Shown one piece after another: positions 1 to 6,175 of a DNA stretch of 12,309 nt (position 1 is its first letter; the number at the start of each line of letters is the position of its first letter). The DNA comes from Clostridiales bacterium UBA6468 (GTDB lineage: Bacteria; Bacillota; Clostridia; Oscillospirales; Oscillospiraceae), in assembly GCA_002436765.1 (NCBI GenBank), contig DJNI01000051.1:2641-14949 (forward strand), written 5' to 3'. The notes under the pieces were generated by a model. That model had not been told where the DNA came from, did no database searches, and saw nothing but the letters and a program-made list of their open reading frames with translations. The position numbers and the translations under genes are program-made.

Positions 1-761
1 CTGTTTTTCACATAGTTCCAGACGCCGTACACCAGCCGCCGCAGCTCCAGCGCGATATCCTGTGCATCCGCAATCGTGTCGCACAGCCCGCCGTATTCAA
101 ACCACCAGCAGTCGCTGCCGCTCATCTTTTCATTGACGATGCGTCCGCCGCAGCCAAGGATCTTCTCAATGTGTGCCATGTCGTAGGCATAATCCGGTGC
201 GACAAACGAAACCGGATGATCTTCTTTTTTTGTGTAATAAAGGATGGAGTTGCCGAGCGTTTCGTGTTTTCCGTTTCCAACCGAGAACGGTACGCCGGCC
301 TTTGCGCCGATGGTTCCATCACCAGTTGCATCAATAAAAAAGTCGGCTTCAAACTCCAGTTGCCGCTCGCTTCCCTGCTGGATACCATACACGCAGACGA
401 CCGCGCCGTTTTTCTGCGTGCTTGCGGAAATGATCTCTGTGTTCAGAAACAACTCCAGATTCCGCTCTTTCAGCACGGCGTCCAGCAGGATATCATCCCA
501 GAAAACAGGATTTGCATCCGGGTTGCGAAAAAGATTTTCGAGCTTCAGCTCGCCCCACACGCCCATCTCCTCCGCCCAGAGATTGCCCGCGCCGGTCGCG
601 CCGCGTGTCCAGACGCGAATCTCGCTGCTGGAGTTTCCGCCCAGCACCGGTCTGTCTGTCACAAGCACAGTCTGCACGCCGTGCCGCGCCGCTGTGATCG
701 CCGCGCAGACGCCCGCCGGACCGCCGCCGATCACCGCAAGCTGTTTACGAATTTTCTGCAT
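1..761 (-). CDS. FAD-dependent oxidoreductase, N-terminal 253 residues (partial)
   Basis: The reading frame opens at an ATG on the complement of 759-761 and runs off the left edge, so only the N-terminal 253 residues are visible. Seen: a Rossmann dinucleotide-binding motif IGGGPAG (residues 11-17), then VLGGNSSSEIRVW (39-51), and the second FAD-contact motif DATGDGTIGAKAGV (144-157). This set and spacing are typical of the FAD_oxidored family (Pfam PF12831), flavoproteins usually of 400-600 or more residues that often sit in sugar or glycan catabolism loci. The substrate cannot be read from this fragment. No signal peptide is seen, so it is probably cytoplasmic. The start is supported by GGGAG about 10 bases upstream. 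It is divergent from the PocR/AraC regulator at 1029, which is the natural candidate for its control. A fumarate reductase-like role is less likely, because the motif context around GGNSS differs. Confidence 0.9.
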   Translation of the reverse strand, partial: MQKIRKQLAVIGGGPAGVCAAITAARHGVQTVLVTDRPVLGGNSSSEIRVWTRGATGAGNLWAEEMGVWGELKLENLFRNPDANPVFWDDILLDAVLKERNLELFLNTEIISASTQKNGAVVCVYGIQQGSERQLEFEADFFIDATGDGTIGAKAGVPFSVGNGKHETLGNSILYYTKKEDHPVSFVAPDYAYDMAHIEKILGCGGRIVNEKMSGSDCWWFEYGGLCDTIADAQDIALELRRLVYGVWNYVKN

Positions 762-811
762 GATATATGCGCTCCCACTCTGATCTGCACGTTTTGTTTG
801 CTCCCCGAAGG

Positions 812-873
812 TCGTACTTTCACAAAAAAGTAACCCAAAATTTGTTCAAATAGCACAAACGCTTTCGTACTTT
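812..873. repeat. Pair of TCGTACTTT direct repeats, candidate regulator half-sites
   Basis: The 9-mer TCGTACTTT occurs at 812-820 and again at 865-873, a start-to-start distance of 53 bases, close to five helical turns. Both copies are upstream of the oxidoreductase gene on its coding strand. AraC-family proteins commonly bind direct repeats, so these are candidate sites for the adjacent regulator. This is inference from position and spacing only. Confidence 0.3.
854..867. promoter_or_regulatory. cre-like operator core in the divergent intergenic region
   Basis: The 14-mer CACAAACGCTTTCG contains AAACGCTTTC, which on the complement reads GAAAGCGTTT. That is the ten-base core of the Gram-positive catabolite-responsive element bound by CcpA (WTGAAARCGYTTTCW); the outer positions match less well. 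It lies about 95 bases upstream of the oxidoreductase start and 175 bases upstream of the regulator start. LacI-family repressors bind the same core, so the exact regulator is open. Confidence 0.4.
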
Positions 874-969
874 TTCGTTAATTTCTGCTCTATGCGCCAA
901 TCATAACAGATTTCTCTCTGCTTTGCATTGAATTTTCTGCATTATTTCTGGACAAATCCGCACTGTACC

Positions 970-998
970 TTGACGTGATTTTCTTTCTATGCTAAACT
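970..998 (+). promoter_or_regulatory. Sigma-70 type promoter for the PocR/AraC regulator
   Basis: TTGACG (970-975) is followed after 17 bases by TAAACT (993-998), which is preceded by TGC and so forms an extended -10 (TGCTAAACT). The expected transcription start near 1005 leaves a 5' leader of about 25 bases before the ATG at 1029. Confidence 0.6.
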
Positions 999-1028
999 GC
1001 GATTACATTCAGAATGATGGAGGTGCGT

Positions 1029-1940
1029 ATGCAAAACACCTTTCAGAAGATCAACGCATATCTGTGCTATCTGACAGAGCGGCACGGCGTTCAGCTCTGC
1101 ATCAAGGACTTCTGCGGATTTGTCGCCATCAACAAGCAGTTGGATGAAGCACTCCGGCCGTTTCTCGCCCACACAAACCCGTTTTGCATGTATATGAAAT
1201 CTGATCAGGAGCATTATCGGATCTGCCTGAGCATGATCCGAAAGATGTATCACAAATGTGAGCGCGGCAGACACACCTACTTTGGAATGTGCCATGCCGG
1301 TCTCGGAGAATACGTGATCCCGATTTTCGACGGCGATACATTGATCGGCTCCATCAACGCAGGCTTTTTTCAGAATCAGGAACACAAAACGCTCCACCGC
1401 ATCTGCCGCGCCTGCGCGCAGAATCCACCGCTGGACGCAAGTCTCGCACAGCAGCTTTACCGGCAATCCATCCATAGGCCGAGCGTCGATGTAGGACATA
1501 TGCTTTCCGCCTTGGAGCTGCTGTCGGAATACCTCGGTCAAATCTATCATCTGCTGCGCAGCGCGCAGCCGCATTCCGATACGGTCGGCCGCTATCATGA
1601 TTCCAGCGAAGATACGATCCTTGCGCACGCCCTGGAGTACATTCGCGTCAATTACAAGAACCGCATTACCGTCGCGGAGCTTTCCGAATTCTGCCATTGC
1701 AGCAATTCCTATCTTAGCCGCATTTTCAAGCGGCGTATCGGCGTTAACATCAATGTCTACGTCAATAAGGTGCGTATGGAGCTTGCGAAAAATCCGCTTT
1801 GTCTTTCCAATGAGAGTATCGCCGGGATCGCCGCGTCCGTAGGCTTTGACGATCCGAATTACTTTTCCCGCGTATTCACGCAGATCATCGGCATCTCGCC
1901 GACCGAGTTCCGCAAGCGGTTCCATCAGGATAATTCCTGA
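1029..1940 (+). CDS. AraC-family transcriptional regulator with PocR sensory domain
   Basis: A DNA-binding regulator of 303 residues. Residues 1 to about 125 match the PocR ligand-sensing domain (PF10114): a Cys-rich segment with the marker CHAGLGEYVIPI (88-99), then a GDTLIGSINAG strand (102-112). Residues about 195-300 form an AraC-type double helix-turn-helix. The first HTH is near 213-236 (TVAELSEFCHCSNSYLSRIFKR) with Cys pair 222/224. The second is near 262-285 and ends in the family signature GISPTEFRKR (288-297). ATGs also occur at 1014 and 1017, but GGAGG at 1019-1023 lies inside that extension and is spaced five bases from the ATG at 1029, so I chose 1029. The gene is divergent from the FAD oxidoreductase and has its own promoter at 970-998. 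PocR domains are known to sense small metabolites such as diols or sugar derivatives; the ligand here is unknown. Confidence 0.9.
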   Translation: MQNTFQKINAYLCYLTERHGVQLCIKDFCGFVAINKQLDEALRPFLAHTNPFCMYMKSDQEHYRICLSMIRKMYHKCERGRHTYFGMCHAGLGEYVIPIFDGDTLIGSINAGFFQNQEHKTLHRICRACAQNPPLDASLAQQLYRQSIHRPSVDVGHMLSALELLSEYLGQIYHLLRSAQPHSDTVGRYHDSSEDTILAHALEYIRVNYKNRITVAELSEFCHCSNSYLSRIFKRRIGVNINVYVNKVRMELAKNPLCLSNESIAGIAASVGFDDPNYFSRVFTQIIGISPTEFRKRFHQDNS

Positions 1941-1974
1941 TTTTCTGCATCAGCGACCGCTGCGGAAGCGGGGC

Positions 1975-2006
1975 AAAAAGGCGGCTGAGGCGCGCAGACG
2001 CTTTTT
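1975..2006 (+). terminator. Possible intrinsic terminator of the AraC-family gene
   Basis: AAAAAG (1975-1980) pairs with CTTTTT (2001-2006). Inside, CG pairs with CG and CTG (1985-1987) with CAG (1995-1997), with one bulged G and one G-A mismatch around a seven-base loop. The 3' arm supplies the T run. It is imperfect but sits 35 bases after the stop codon. Confidence 0.45.
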
Positions 2007-2036
2007 ATACGGTGCTGCCCTAAAAGAGATAAGGCA

Positions 2037-2273
2037 GAAAACGAGCTATGCCGAGCGTGCCTGCATGTGGGCGCGTATTTTGCGGTTTCGGACGCCAAGG
2101 CCGAGCTGTCCCCCTGGGGCAGCCGTCTGCGCGTTTCCAGCCGCGGCTACATGCTGGGCTACGCGGACGGGAAGCCCCTGCCGGTCAGCGGATTTTTCCG
2201 CTTCCTGTCCAAAGTCGGCAACGGAATGATGAAAATGCAGATCATGAAAATCGGCTTTGGGGACGGCAGGTAA
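2037..2273 (+). pseudogene. Unidentified gene remnant (3' end of a lost coding sequence)
   Basis: An open frame ends at TAA 2271-2273 and reads from about 2037 as AENELCRACLHVGAYFAVSD and onward. The only in-frame start in the clearly coding-like part is a GTG at 2067, and neither a convincing ribosome site nor a promoter precedes it. The protein-like stretch ends in a basic, Met-rich segment (GNGMMKMQIMKIGFGDGR). I do not recognise the family. It looks like a genuine C-terminus because a strong intrinsic terminator follows 18 bases after the stop. Its GC-rich codon use resembles the exporter operon rather than the regulator on its left. The most economical reading is that the 5' part was deleted. 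A real short protein of 68 residues starting at GTG 2067 cannot be excluded. Confidence 0.35.
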
Positions 2274-2291
2274 AGGAAATATACATGGTTG

Positions 2292-2323
2292 ACGGGAGCT
2301 GCCATGCCGGCGGCTCCCGTTTT
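2292..2323 (+). terminator. Strong intrinsic terminator after the remnant
   Basis: ACGGGAGCTGCC (2292-2303) pairs with GGCGGCTCCCGT (2309-2320) over 12 positions with a single G-T wobble. The loop is ATGCC, and TTTT begins at 2320. It isolates the exporter operon from transcription coming from the left. Confidence 0.75.
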
Positions 2324-2353
2324 CTGCGGCAGTGACCGCTGCCATATACTCGT

Positions 2354-2388
2354 CTTGCGCGCGGTTCGCCTGATGAACTGCGCGCAAG
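2354..2388. other. 14-bp hairpin in the exporter leader region
   Basis: CTTGCGCGCGGTTC (2354-2367) and GAACTGCGCGCAAG (2375-2388) form a 14-bp inverted repeat with one G-T wobble and a seven-base loop (GCCTGAT). No U run follows on the plus strand, so it is not a standard intrinsic terminator. It could be an operator, a transcription barrier or a decayed terminator. Confidence 0.6.
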
Positions 2389-2470
2389 TAGTTTATCCGC
2401 ACGCAATAGCATTCGGTGGCGAATGTACCGGCAGAACTTGCGGTATCCTCATAAACTCCCACATATTTTA

Positions 2471-2528
2471 TGAATTTTCTGTGAATTCCATCATTTTTAA
2501 GGAACGTTTCAGCTTCATTATTTACAAT
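2471..2528 (+). promoter_or_regulatory. Possible activator-dependent promoter of the exporter operon
   Basis: TGAATT occurs at 2471-2476 and 2482-2487, exactly 11 bases apart, the spacing used by OmpR-family response-regulator boxes. A good -10 hexamer TACAAT lies at 2523-2528, but no -35 match exists 16-18 bases upstream of it, as expected for an activated promoter. A start near 2535 would give a leader of about 58 bases. No regulator gene for it is in the window. Confidence 0.3.
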
Positions 2529-2592
2529 AAGCGTGAACTTGAACAGGCGGTATTCTCTAACATAAGGGGCTTGCCGCCGGGAAGGAGCCATT

Positions 2593-4299
2593 ATGTTTGG
2601 TAAGTCAAAGAAGGAAACCGGCGCCCCCACGGCCGTCCCGCCGAATGGGGACGAGGCGCTGTTTGAAGCGCTGGGCAAAAGCAGGAAGGCCAGAAAGCGG
2701 AAGATCATCCGCACTGTCCTCATTATTGTCGCCGTGCTGGTCGTGGGTCTGATCGTCGGCGTCAGCATTCTCCAGCGGCAGGTAAGGAAGCAGTTCGCCT
2801 CTTCCTCTCAGGAGGTGCTGAGCGCGGCGGCGGAACGGGGAACCATCAGCACCGTGGTATCCGGCTCCGGCACGCTGGCGAATGTGGACACCGAGACCGT
2901 CTCCGTTCCCTCCGGCGTGGAGGTGACGGAAATTCTGGTGGAATTCGGGGACACGGTTTCTGAAGGCGACCTGCTGGCCACCGTGGACATGGCAAGCGTC
3001 AGAACCGCCATGTCCGACCTGCAGGAGGAGATTGAAGACTTGGATGACCAGATCGCCGACGCCGACGGGGATACCGTCGGCAGCTACGTATCCGCAGGCG
3101 TTCCGGGGCGGGTAAAGGCCATCTACGCCGAGAAGGGCGCTCTTGTGGAGGACGTTATGGTGGAGCATGGCGGTCTGGCGGAGATTTCTCTGGACGGCTA
3201 CATGGCCGTGGATATCGAAACCGACGCCTTGAACGAAGGCGACGGGGTGACGGTGGTTCTTTCCGACGGCGAGGAAATCGATGGCACCGTGGAGAAAACC
3301 GTGGGCGGCACCGCTACCGTTCTGGTAACGGACGACGGCCCTGAAAACGGCGAAGCCGTGACGGTAAAGTCGGGATCCGGCGCGGAGCTGGGAAGCGGCA
3401 CACTGTACATCCACGATTCTCTCACCGTCACGGGCTACGCCGGCACCATCAGCACCGTGGACGCCGCGCTGAATCAGAAGGTCTATGCCTCCACCACCCT
3501 GTTCACCCTGAAGGACACCTCCACCAGCGCAAGCTATGACGCGCTGCTGCGGGAGCGGAGCGAAAAGGAAGAAACCCTTCTGGAGCTGCTGCAGATCCAG
3601 CGAAGCAACGGCCTGACCGCTCCCATTTCCGGCAGCGTGTACTCCGTGGCCGATCTGGACGACGAGGACGCGGAAGAAGAGATCACCGACATTGTGGTGC
3701 TCTCCCCGGACGTCAGCATGTCCGTGACCATCAGCGTGGATGAAGCCGATATCCTCGCTCTGGAGCTGGGGCAGGAAGCGGACGTCACCGTCAGCTCCGT
3801 CAGCGACGAAGCCCTGTCCGGCACGGTGACGGAGATCGACAAAACCAGCGCCTCCGGCGACTACACGGCGGTCGTCACCCTGGATAAAGTAAGCGGGATG
3901 CTCCCCGGCATGACCGCCAGCGTGGACGTGCGCATCGAGGGCGTGGACAACGCCATTCTGATTCCCGTAGACGCCCTGCACCAAACCAGCTCCGGCTACT
4001 ATGTCTACACCAGCTACGATGAAGACACCCAGGAATACGGCGGCAAGGTGGACGTGGTGCCGGGACTCAGCAACAGCAACTACGTGGAGATCAAGTCCGG
4101 CTTAAGCGAGGGCGACGTGGTGTATTACACGGAGTCCCAGACCTTCGACTTTGGGGGCATGGGCTTCGGCGGAATGCCCGGCGGCGACTTCGGCGGCGAT
4201 ATGCCCGGTAATTCCGGCGGCGGGATGCCCTCCGGCGGCGGAGCGCCCGGCGGCGGTGGTATGCCGTCCGGCGGCGGAATGCCCGGCGGCCGGGGATAA
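2593..4299 (+). CDS. MacA/HlyD-like membrane-fusion adaptor 1 of an ABC exporter
   Basis: A 568-residue membrane-anchored adaptor that would link the MacB-type permease to substrate capture outside the membrane. Layout: a basic cytoplasmic N-terminus (RKARKRK at 31-37); one transmembrane segment (about 39-60); a first lipoyl/barrel-sandwich half (83-132) containing FGDTVSEGDLLATVD; an inserted domain of about 140 residues (143-285); a second lipoyl half to about 350 (LTAPISGSVYSV); a beta-barrel (about 355-440) with SVDEADILALELGQEADVTV and MLPGMTASV; a membrane-proximal domain to 517 ending GLSEGDVVYYT; and a 49-residue tail of GGMPSGGG-type repeats. Acidic residues dominate the extracytoplasmic part. 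AAGGAG at 2582-2587 sits five bases before the ATG. It is the first gene of the operon, and the ATPase begins 10 bases after its stop. The homologous layout recurs in the fourth gene. The substrate is unknown; antimicrobial peptides, lipids or siderophores are the usual candidates for this exporter class. Confidence 0.88.
   Translation: MFGKSKKETGAPTAVPPNGDEALFEALGKSRKARKRKIIRTVLIIVAVLVVGLIVGVSILQRQVRKQFASSSQEVLSAAAERGTISTVVSGSGTLANVDTETVSVPSGVEVTEILVEFGDTVSEGDLLATVDMASVRTAMSDLQEEIEDLDDQIADADGDTVGSYVSAGVPGRVKAIYAEKGALVEDVMVEHGGLAEISLDGYMAVDIETDALNEGDGVTVVLSDGEEIDGTVEKTVGGTATVLVTDDGPENGEAVTVKSGSGAELGSGTLYIHDSLTVTGYAGTISTVDAALNQKVYASTTLFTLKDTSTSASYDALLRERSEKEETLLELLQIQRSNGLTAPISGSVYSVADLDDEDAEEEITDIVVLSPDVSMSVTISVDEADILALELGQEADVTVSSVSDEALSGTVTEIDKTSASGDYTAVVTLDKVSGMLPGMTASVDVRIEGVDNAILIPVDALHQTSSGYYVYTSYDEDTQEYGGKVDVVPGLSNSNYVEIKSGLSEGDVVYYTESQTFDFGGMGFGGMPGGDFGGDMPGNSGGGMPSGGGAPGGGGMPSGGGMPGGRG
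4150..4296 (+). repeat. GGC-rich repeat encoding the Gly/Met/Pro tail of adaptor 1
   Basis: Repeated GGCGGC, ATGCC and TCCGGCGGCGG blocks encode residues about 520-568 of adaptor 1, with units such as GGMP, PSGGG and PGGG. Low-complexity tails of this kind are common at the C-terminus of Firmicute adaptors. Because the sequence is repetitive, it is prone to length change by slippage. Confidence 0.7.
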
Positions 4300-4309
4300 G
4301 GAGACGGCT

Positions 4310-4981
4310 ATGATCGACATCAAAGATCTGTGCAAGTATTATCTTGTGGGCGACGAGCGTGTCCGCGCCTTGGATCACGCCACCCTACACGTCAGCCCGG
4401 GGGAATTCGTCAGCATCATCGGCCCCTCCGGCAGCGGAAAGTCCACGCTCATGAACATCATCGGCTGCCTGGACACGGCGGACGCGGGGGAATACCTGCT
4501 GGACGGCCTGCCCATTGAAAGCTATTCCGAAAACCAGCTGGCCAAGATCCGCAACGAAAAAATCGGATTTGTCTTCCAGCAGTACAACCTGATCCCGAAG
4601 CTGACGGCGGAGGAAAACGTGGAGCTGCCCCTCATTTATCAGAAAGTCCCCAAAAAGGAGCGGGCGGAACGGGTCAGGGAAGCGCTGGAGCGGGTGAATA
4701 TGTTTGAAAGAGCCAAGCACCTGCCCACGGAGCTTTCCGGCGGCCAGCAGCAGCGGGTATCCATTGCCCGCGCCATCGTCACCCGACCCAAGCTCATCCT
4801 GGCGGACGAACCCACCGGCGCGCTGGATTCCAGAACCGGCCGGGAGATCATCGACATTTTCCACGAGCTGCACGCTCAGGGCAATACCATCGTCCTCATT
4901 ACCCACGATAACGGCATTGCCAGACAGGCGCAGCGCTCCATCCACATCCTGGACGGACGGATATCGGAGGTGAAACTGTAA
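4310..4981 (+). CDS. MacB/LolD-type ABC transporter ATPase
   Basis: A 223-residue cytoplasmic nucleotide-binding subunit that powers the exporter. All motifs are present: Walker A GPSGSGKST (38-46), Q-loop Gln90 in FVFQQYNLIP, ABC signature LSGGQQQR (142-149), Walker B LILADEP (162-168) with catalytic Glu167, D-loop ALD (171-173) and H-loop His199 (LITHD). Length and the LIPKLTAEENVELPL segment fit the MacB/LolD/FtsE-like group that pairs with FtsX-fold permeases. AAGGAG at 4298-4303, six bases before the ATG, overlaps the adaptor's stop codon and fixes the start. The frame stays open upstream through the adaptor's tail, but that is a by-product of the GGC repeats. Its stop overlaps the permease start as TAATG, so the two are translationally coupled. 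Confidence 0.95.
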   Translation: MIDIKDLCKYYLVGDERVRALDHATLHVSPGEFVSIIGPSGSGKSTLMNIIGCLDTADAGEYLLDGLPIESYSENQLAKIRNEKIGFVFQQYNLIPKLTAEENVELPLIYQKVPKKERAERVREALERVNMFERAKHLPTELSGGQQQRVSIARAIVTRPKLILADEPTGALDSRTGREIIDIFHELHAQGNTIVLITHDNGIARQAQRSIHILDGRISEVKL

Positions 4982-6171
4982 TGCTGTCATTCAAAATGGC
5001 GCTTCGCTCCATCGGCTCCAACAAAATGCGGGCAATGTTGACCATGCTGGGCATCATCATCGGCGTTATGGCGCTGGTGGTGCTGGTCAGTTTGGTGAAC
5101 GGTGCGACATCCTCCGTTACGGACACCATATCCAGCCTGGGCAGCAATCTTCTGACCGTCACCGTCTCGGATGACAAGGGGTCTCCCATCACCATGGACA
5201 CATTGCAGCAGTGGTCGGAGTCGGAACCCAGCCTGGGGCTGGTTGCGCCCTACGCCAGCGATACCCTCACCGGCAGCGCCAACGGGGAAAGCGGCAGCTT
5301 CACCGTCTACGGAACCACGGTGGATTACTACGACATTCAGGGGCTTCAGCTCTCCATGGGGCGCTGGCTGAAGCAATCGGACATGGAAAACAACACCTAC
5401 GCCTGCGTCATCAACGAGACCGCGGCGGAGGAGCTGATCGGGTATACGGACTGCGTCGGGCAGGCCATTTCCCTGAACAACGTCAAATACACCATTGTGG
5501 GCGTATTGCAGGACGATGAGAATAACCTGACCAGCGTGTTTTCCTCCGGGAGCCTGGTGGCCTACGTCTCTTACAATTCGTTAATCCGCCTGTCTTCCTC
5601 CGTAGTCTCCGAAATTACCACTTTCTATGTCAGCGCCCCGGAAAACGGGACGATGGAGGACGCGGAAAACACCATGACCCGGCTTCTGATGGAGCGCTTC
5701 GATCAGGATGACGACGCCTTCACCGTTTCCAATCAGGACGCGCTGGAAAGCACCATGAGTTCCGTCACATCCATGCTGACGGTCATGCTGGGGGGCATCG
5801 CGGCGATCTCTCTGGTGGTGGGCGGCATCGGCATTATGAACATCATGATGGTCACGGTCACGGAGCGTACCCGGGAGATCGGCATCCGCAAGGCCATCGG
5901 CGCAAGCAGAGGCGTGATTTTGTCCCAGTTTCTGATGGAGGCGGTCGTCCTCTGCATGATGGGCTGCTGCCTTGGCATTTTTCTCAGCTGGGCGGTTTTG
6001 CAGATCGTCAACACTGTTGTGGTCAGTCTGGACATGACCTTCCATCTGAACATGACCGTTGTGCTGGTGGCGGTGGGGTTCTGTTTCCTGATCGGCATTG
6101 TGTTCGGCCTGTACCCCGCGAACAAGGCGGCGAAGATGAAGCCCATCGACGCACTGCACTATGGAGGATAA
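4981..6171 (+). CDS. MacB/FtsX-family ABC transporter permease
   Basis: A 396-residue permease with the four-helix MacB/FtsX topology. An N-terminal amphipathic start (MLSFKMALRSIGSNKMRAML) leads into helix 1 (about 17-40). A large extracytoplasmic MacB_PCD-type domain (about 41-260) follows, then helices near 264-293, 322-345 and 357-380 in the FtsX domain. The cytoplasmic coupling loop TERTREIGIRKAIGASR (304-320) is a family hallmark, and the C-terminus GLYPANKAAKMKPIDALHY (377-394) is typical. GGAGG at 4966-4970 lies ten bases before the ATG, which overlaps the ATPase stop by one base. The fourth gene begins four bases after its stop. MacB-type permeases move substrate by mechanotransmission rather than through a central channel; this is family knowledge, not seen here. 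Confidence 0.93.
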   Translation: MLSFKMALRSIGSNKMRAMLTMLGIIIGVMALVVLVSLVNGATSSVTDTISSLGSNLLTVTVSDDKGSPITMDTLQQWSESEPSLGLVAPYASDTLTGSANGESGSFTVYGTTVDYYDIQGLQLSMGRWLKQSDMENNTYACVINETAAEELIGYTDCVGQAISLNNVKYTIVGVLQDDENNLTSVFSSGSLVAYVSYNSLIRLSSSVVSEITTFYVSAPENGTMEDAENTMTRLLMERFDQDDDAFTVSNQDALESTMSSVTSMLTVMLGGIAAISLVVGGIGIMNIMMVTVTERTREIGIRKAIGASRGVILSQFLMEAVVLCMMGCCLGIFLSWAVLQIVNTVVVSLDMTFHLNMTVVLVAVGFCFLIGIVFGLYPANKAAKMKPIDALHYGG

Positions 6172-6175
6172 CGCA

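Larger units (their letters stand above)
1941..2342. repeat. Imperfect 23-bp direct repeat bracketing the remnant
   Basis: The segments 1941-1963 and 2320-2342 share 20 of 23 positions. Both begin TTTTCTGC and end GACCGCTGC; the differences are at repeat positions 9, 10 and 14. The first copy starts right after the AraC stop codon. The second overlaps the T tail of the remnant's terminator. Confidence 0.55.

Noticed and set aside
1014..1028. ATGs at 1014 and 1017 as the regulator's start
   Set aside because: They overlap or precede the GGAGG that serves the ATG at 1029 and have no ribosome site of their own.
987..1925. Long minus-strand frame (312 residues) opposite the AraC-family gene
   Set aside because: It mirrors a clear PocR/AraC gene; the opposite product has no recognisable domain and no ribosome site. 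Other long antisense frames (2605-3984, 6797-8515, 4385-4990, 5581-6159) are rejected for the same reason.
4150..4296. Possible CRISPR or tandem repeat array
   Set aside because: The repeats are codon-phased GGC/ATGCC units encoding a Gly/Met/Pro tail, with no spacers.
4151..4309. N-terminal extension of the ABC ATPase through the adaptor tail
   Set aside because: The extension is the GGC repeat read in another frame; AAGGAG at 4298-4303 and the family's usual N-terminus place the start at 4310.
6161..6175. ATG at 6161 as the start of the second adaptor
   Set aside because: GGAGG at 6163-6167 would lie inside the coding sequence; it is correctly spaced for ATG 6176.
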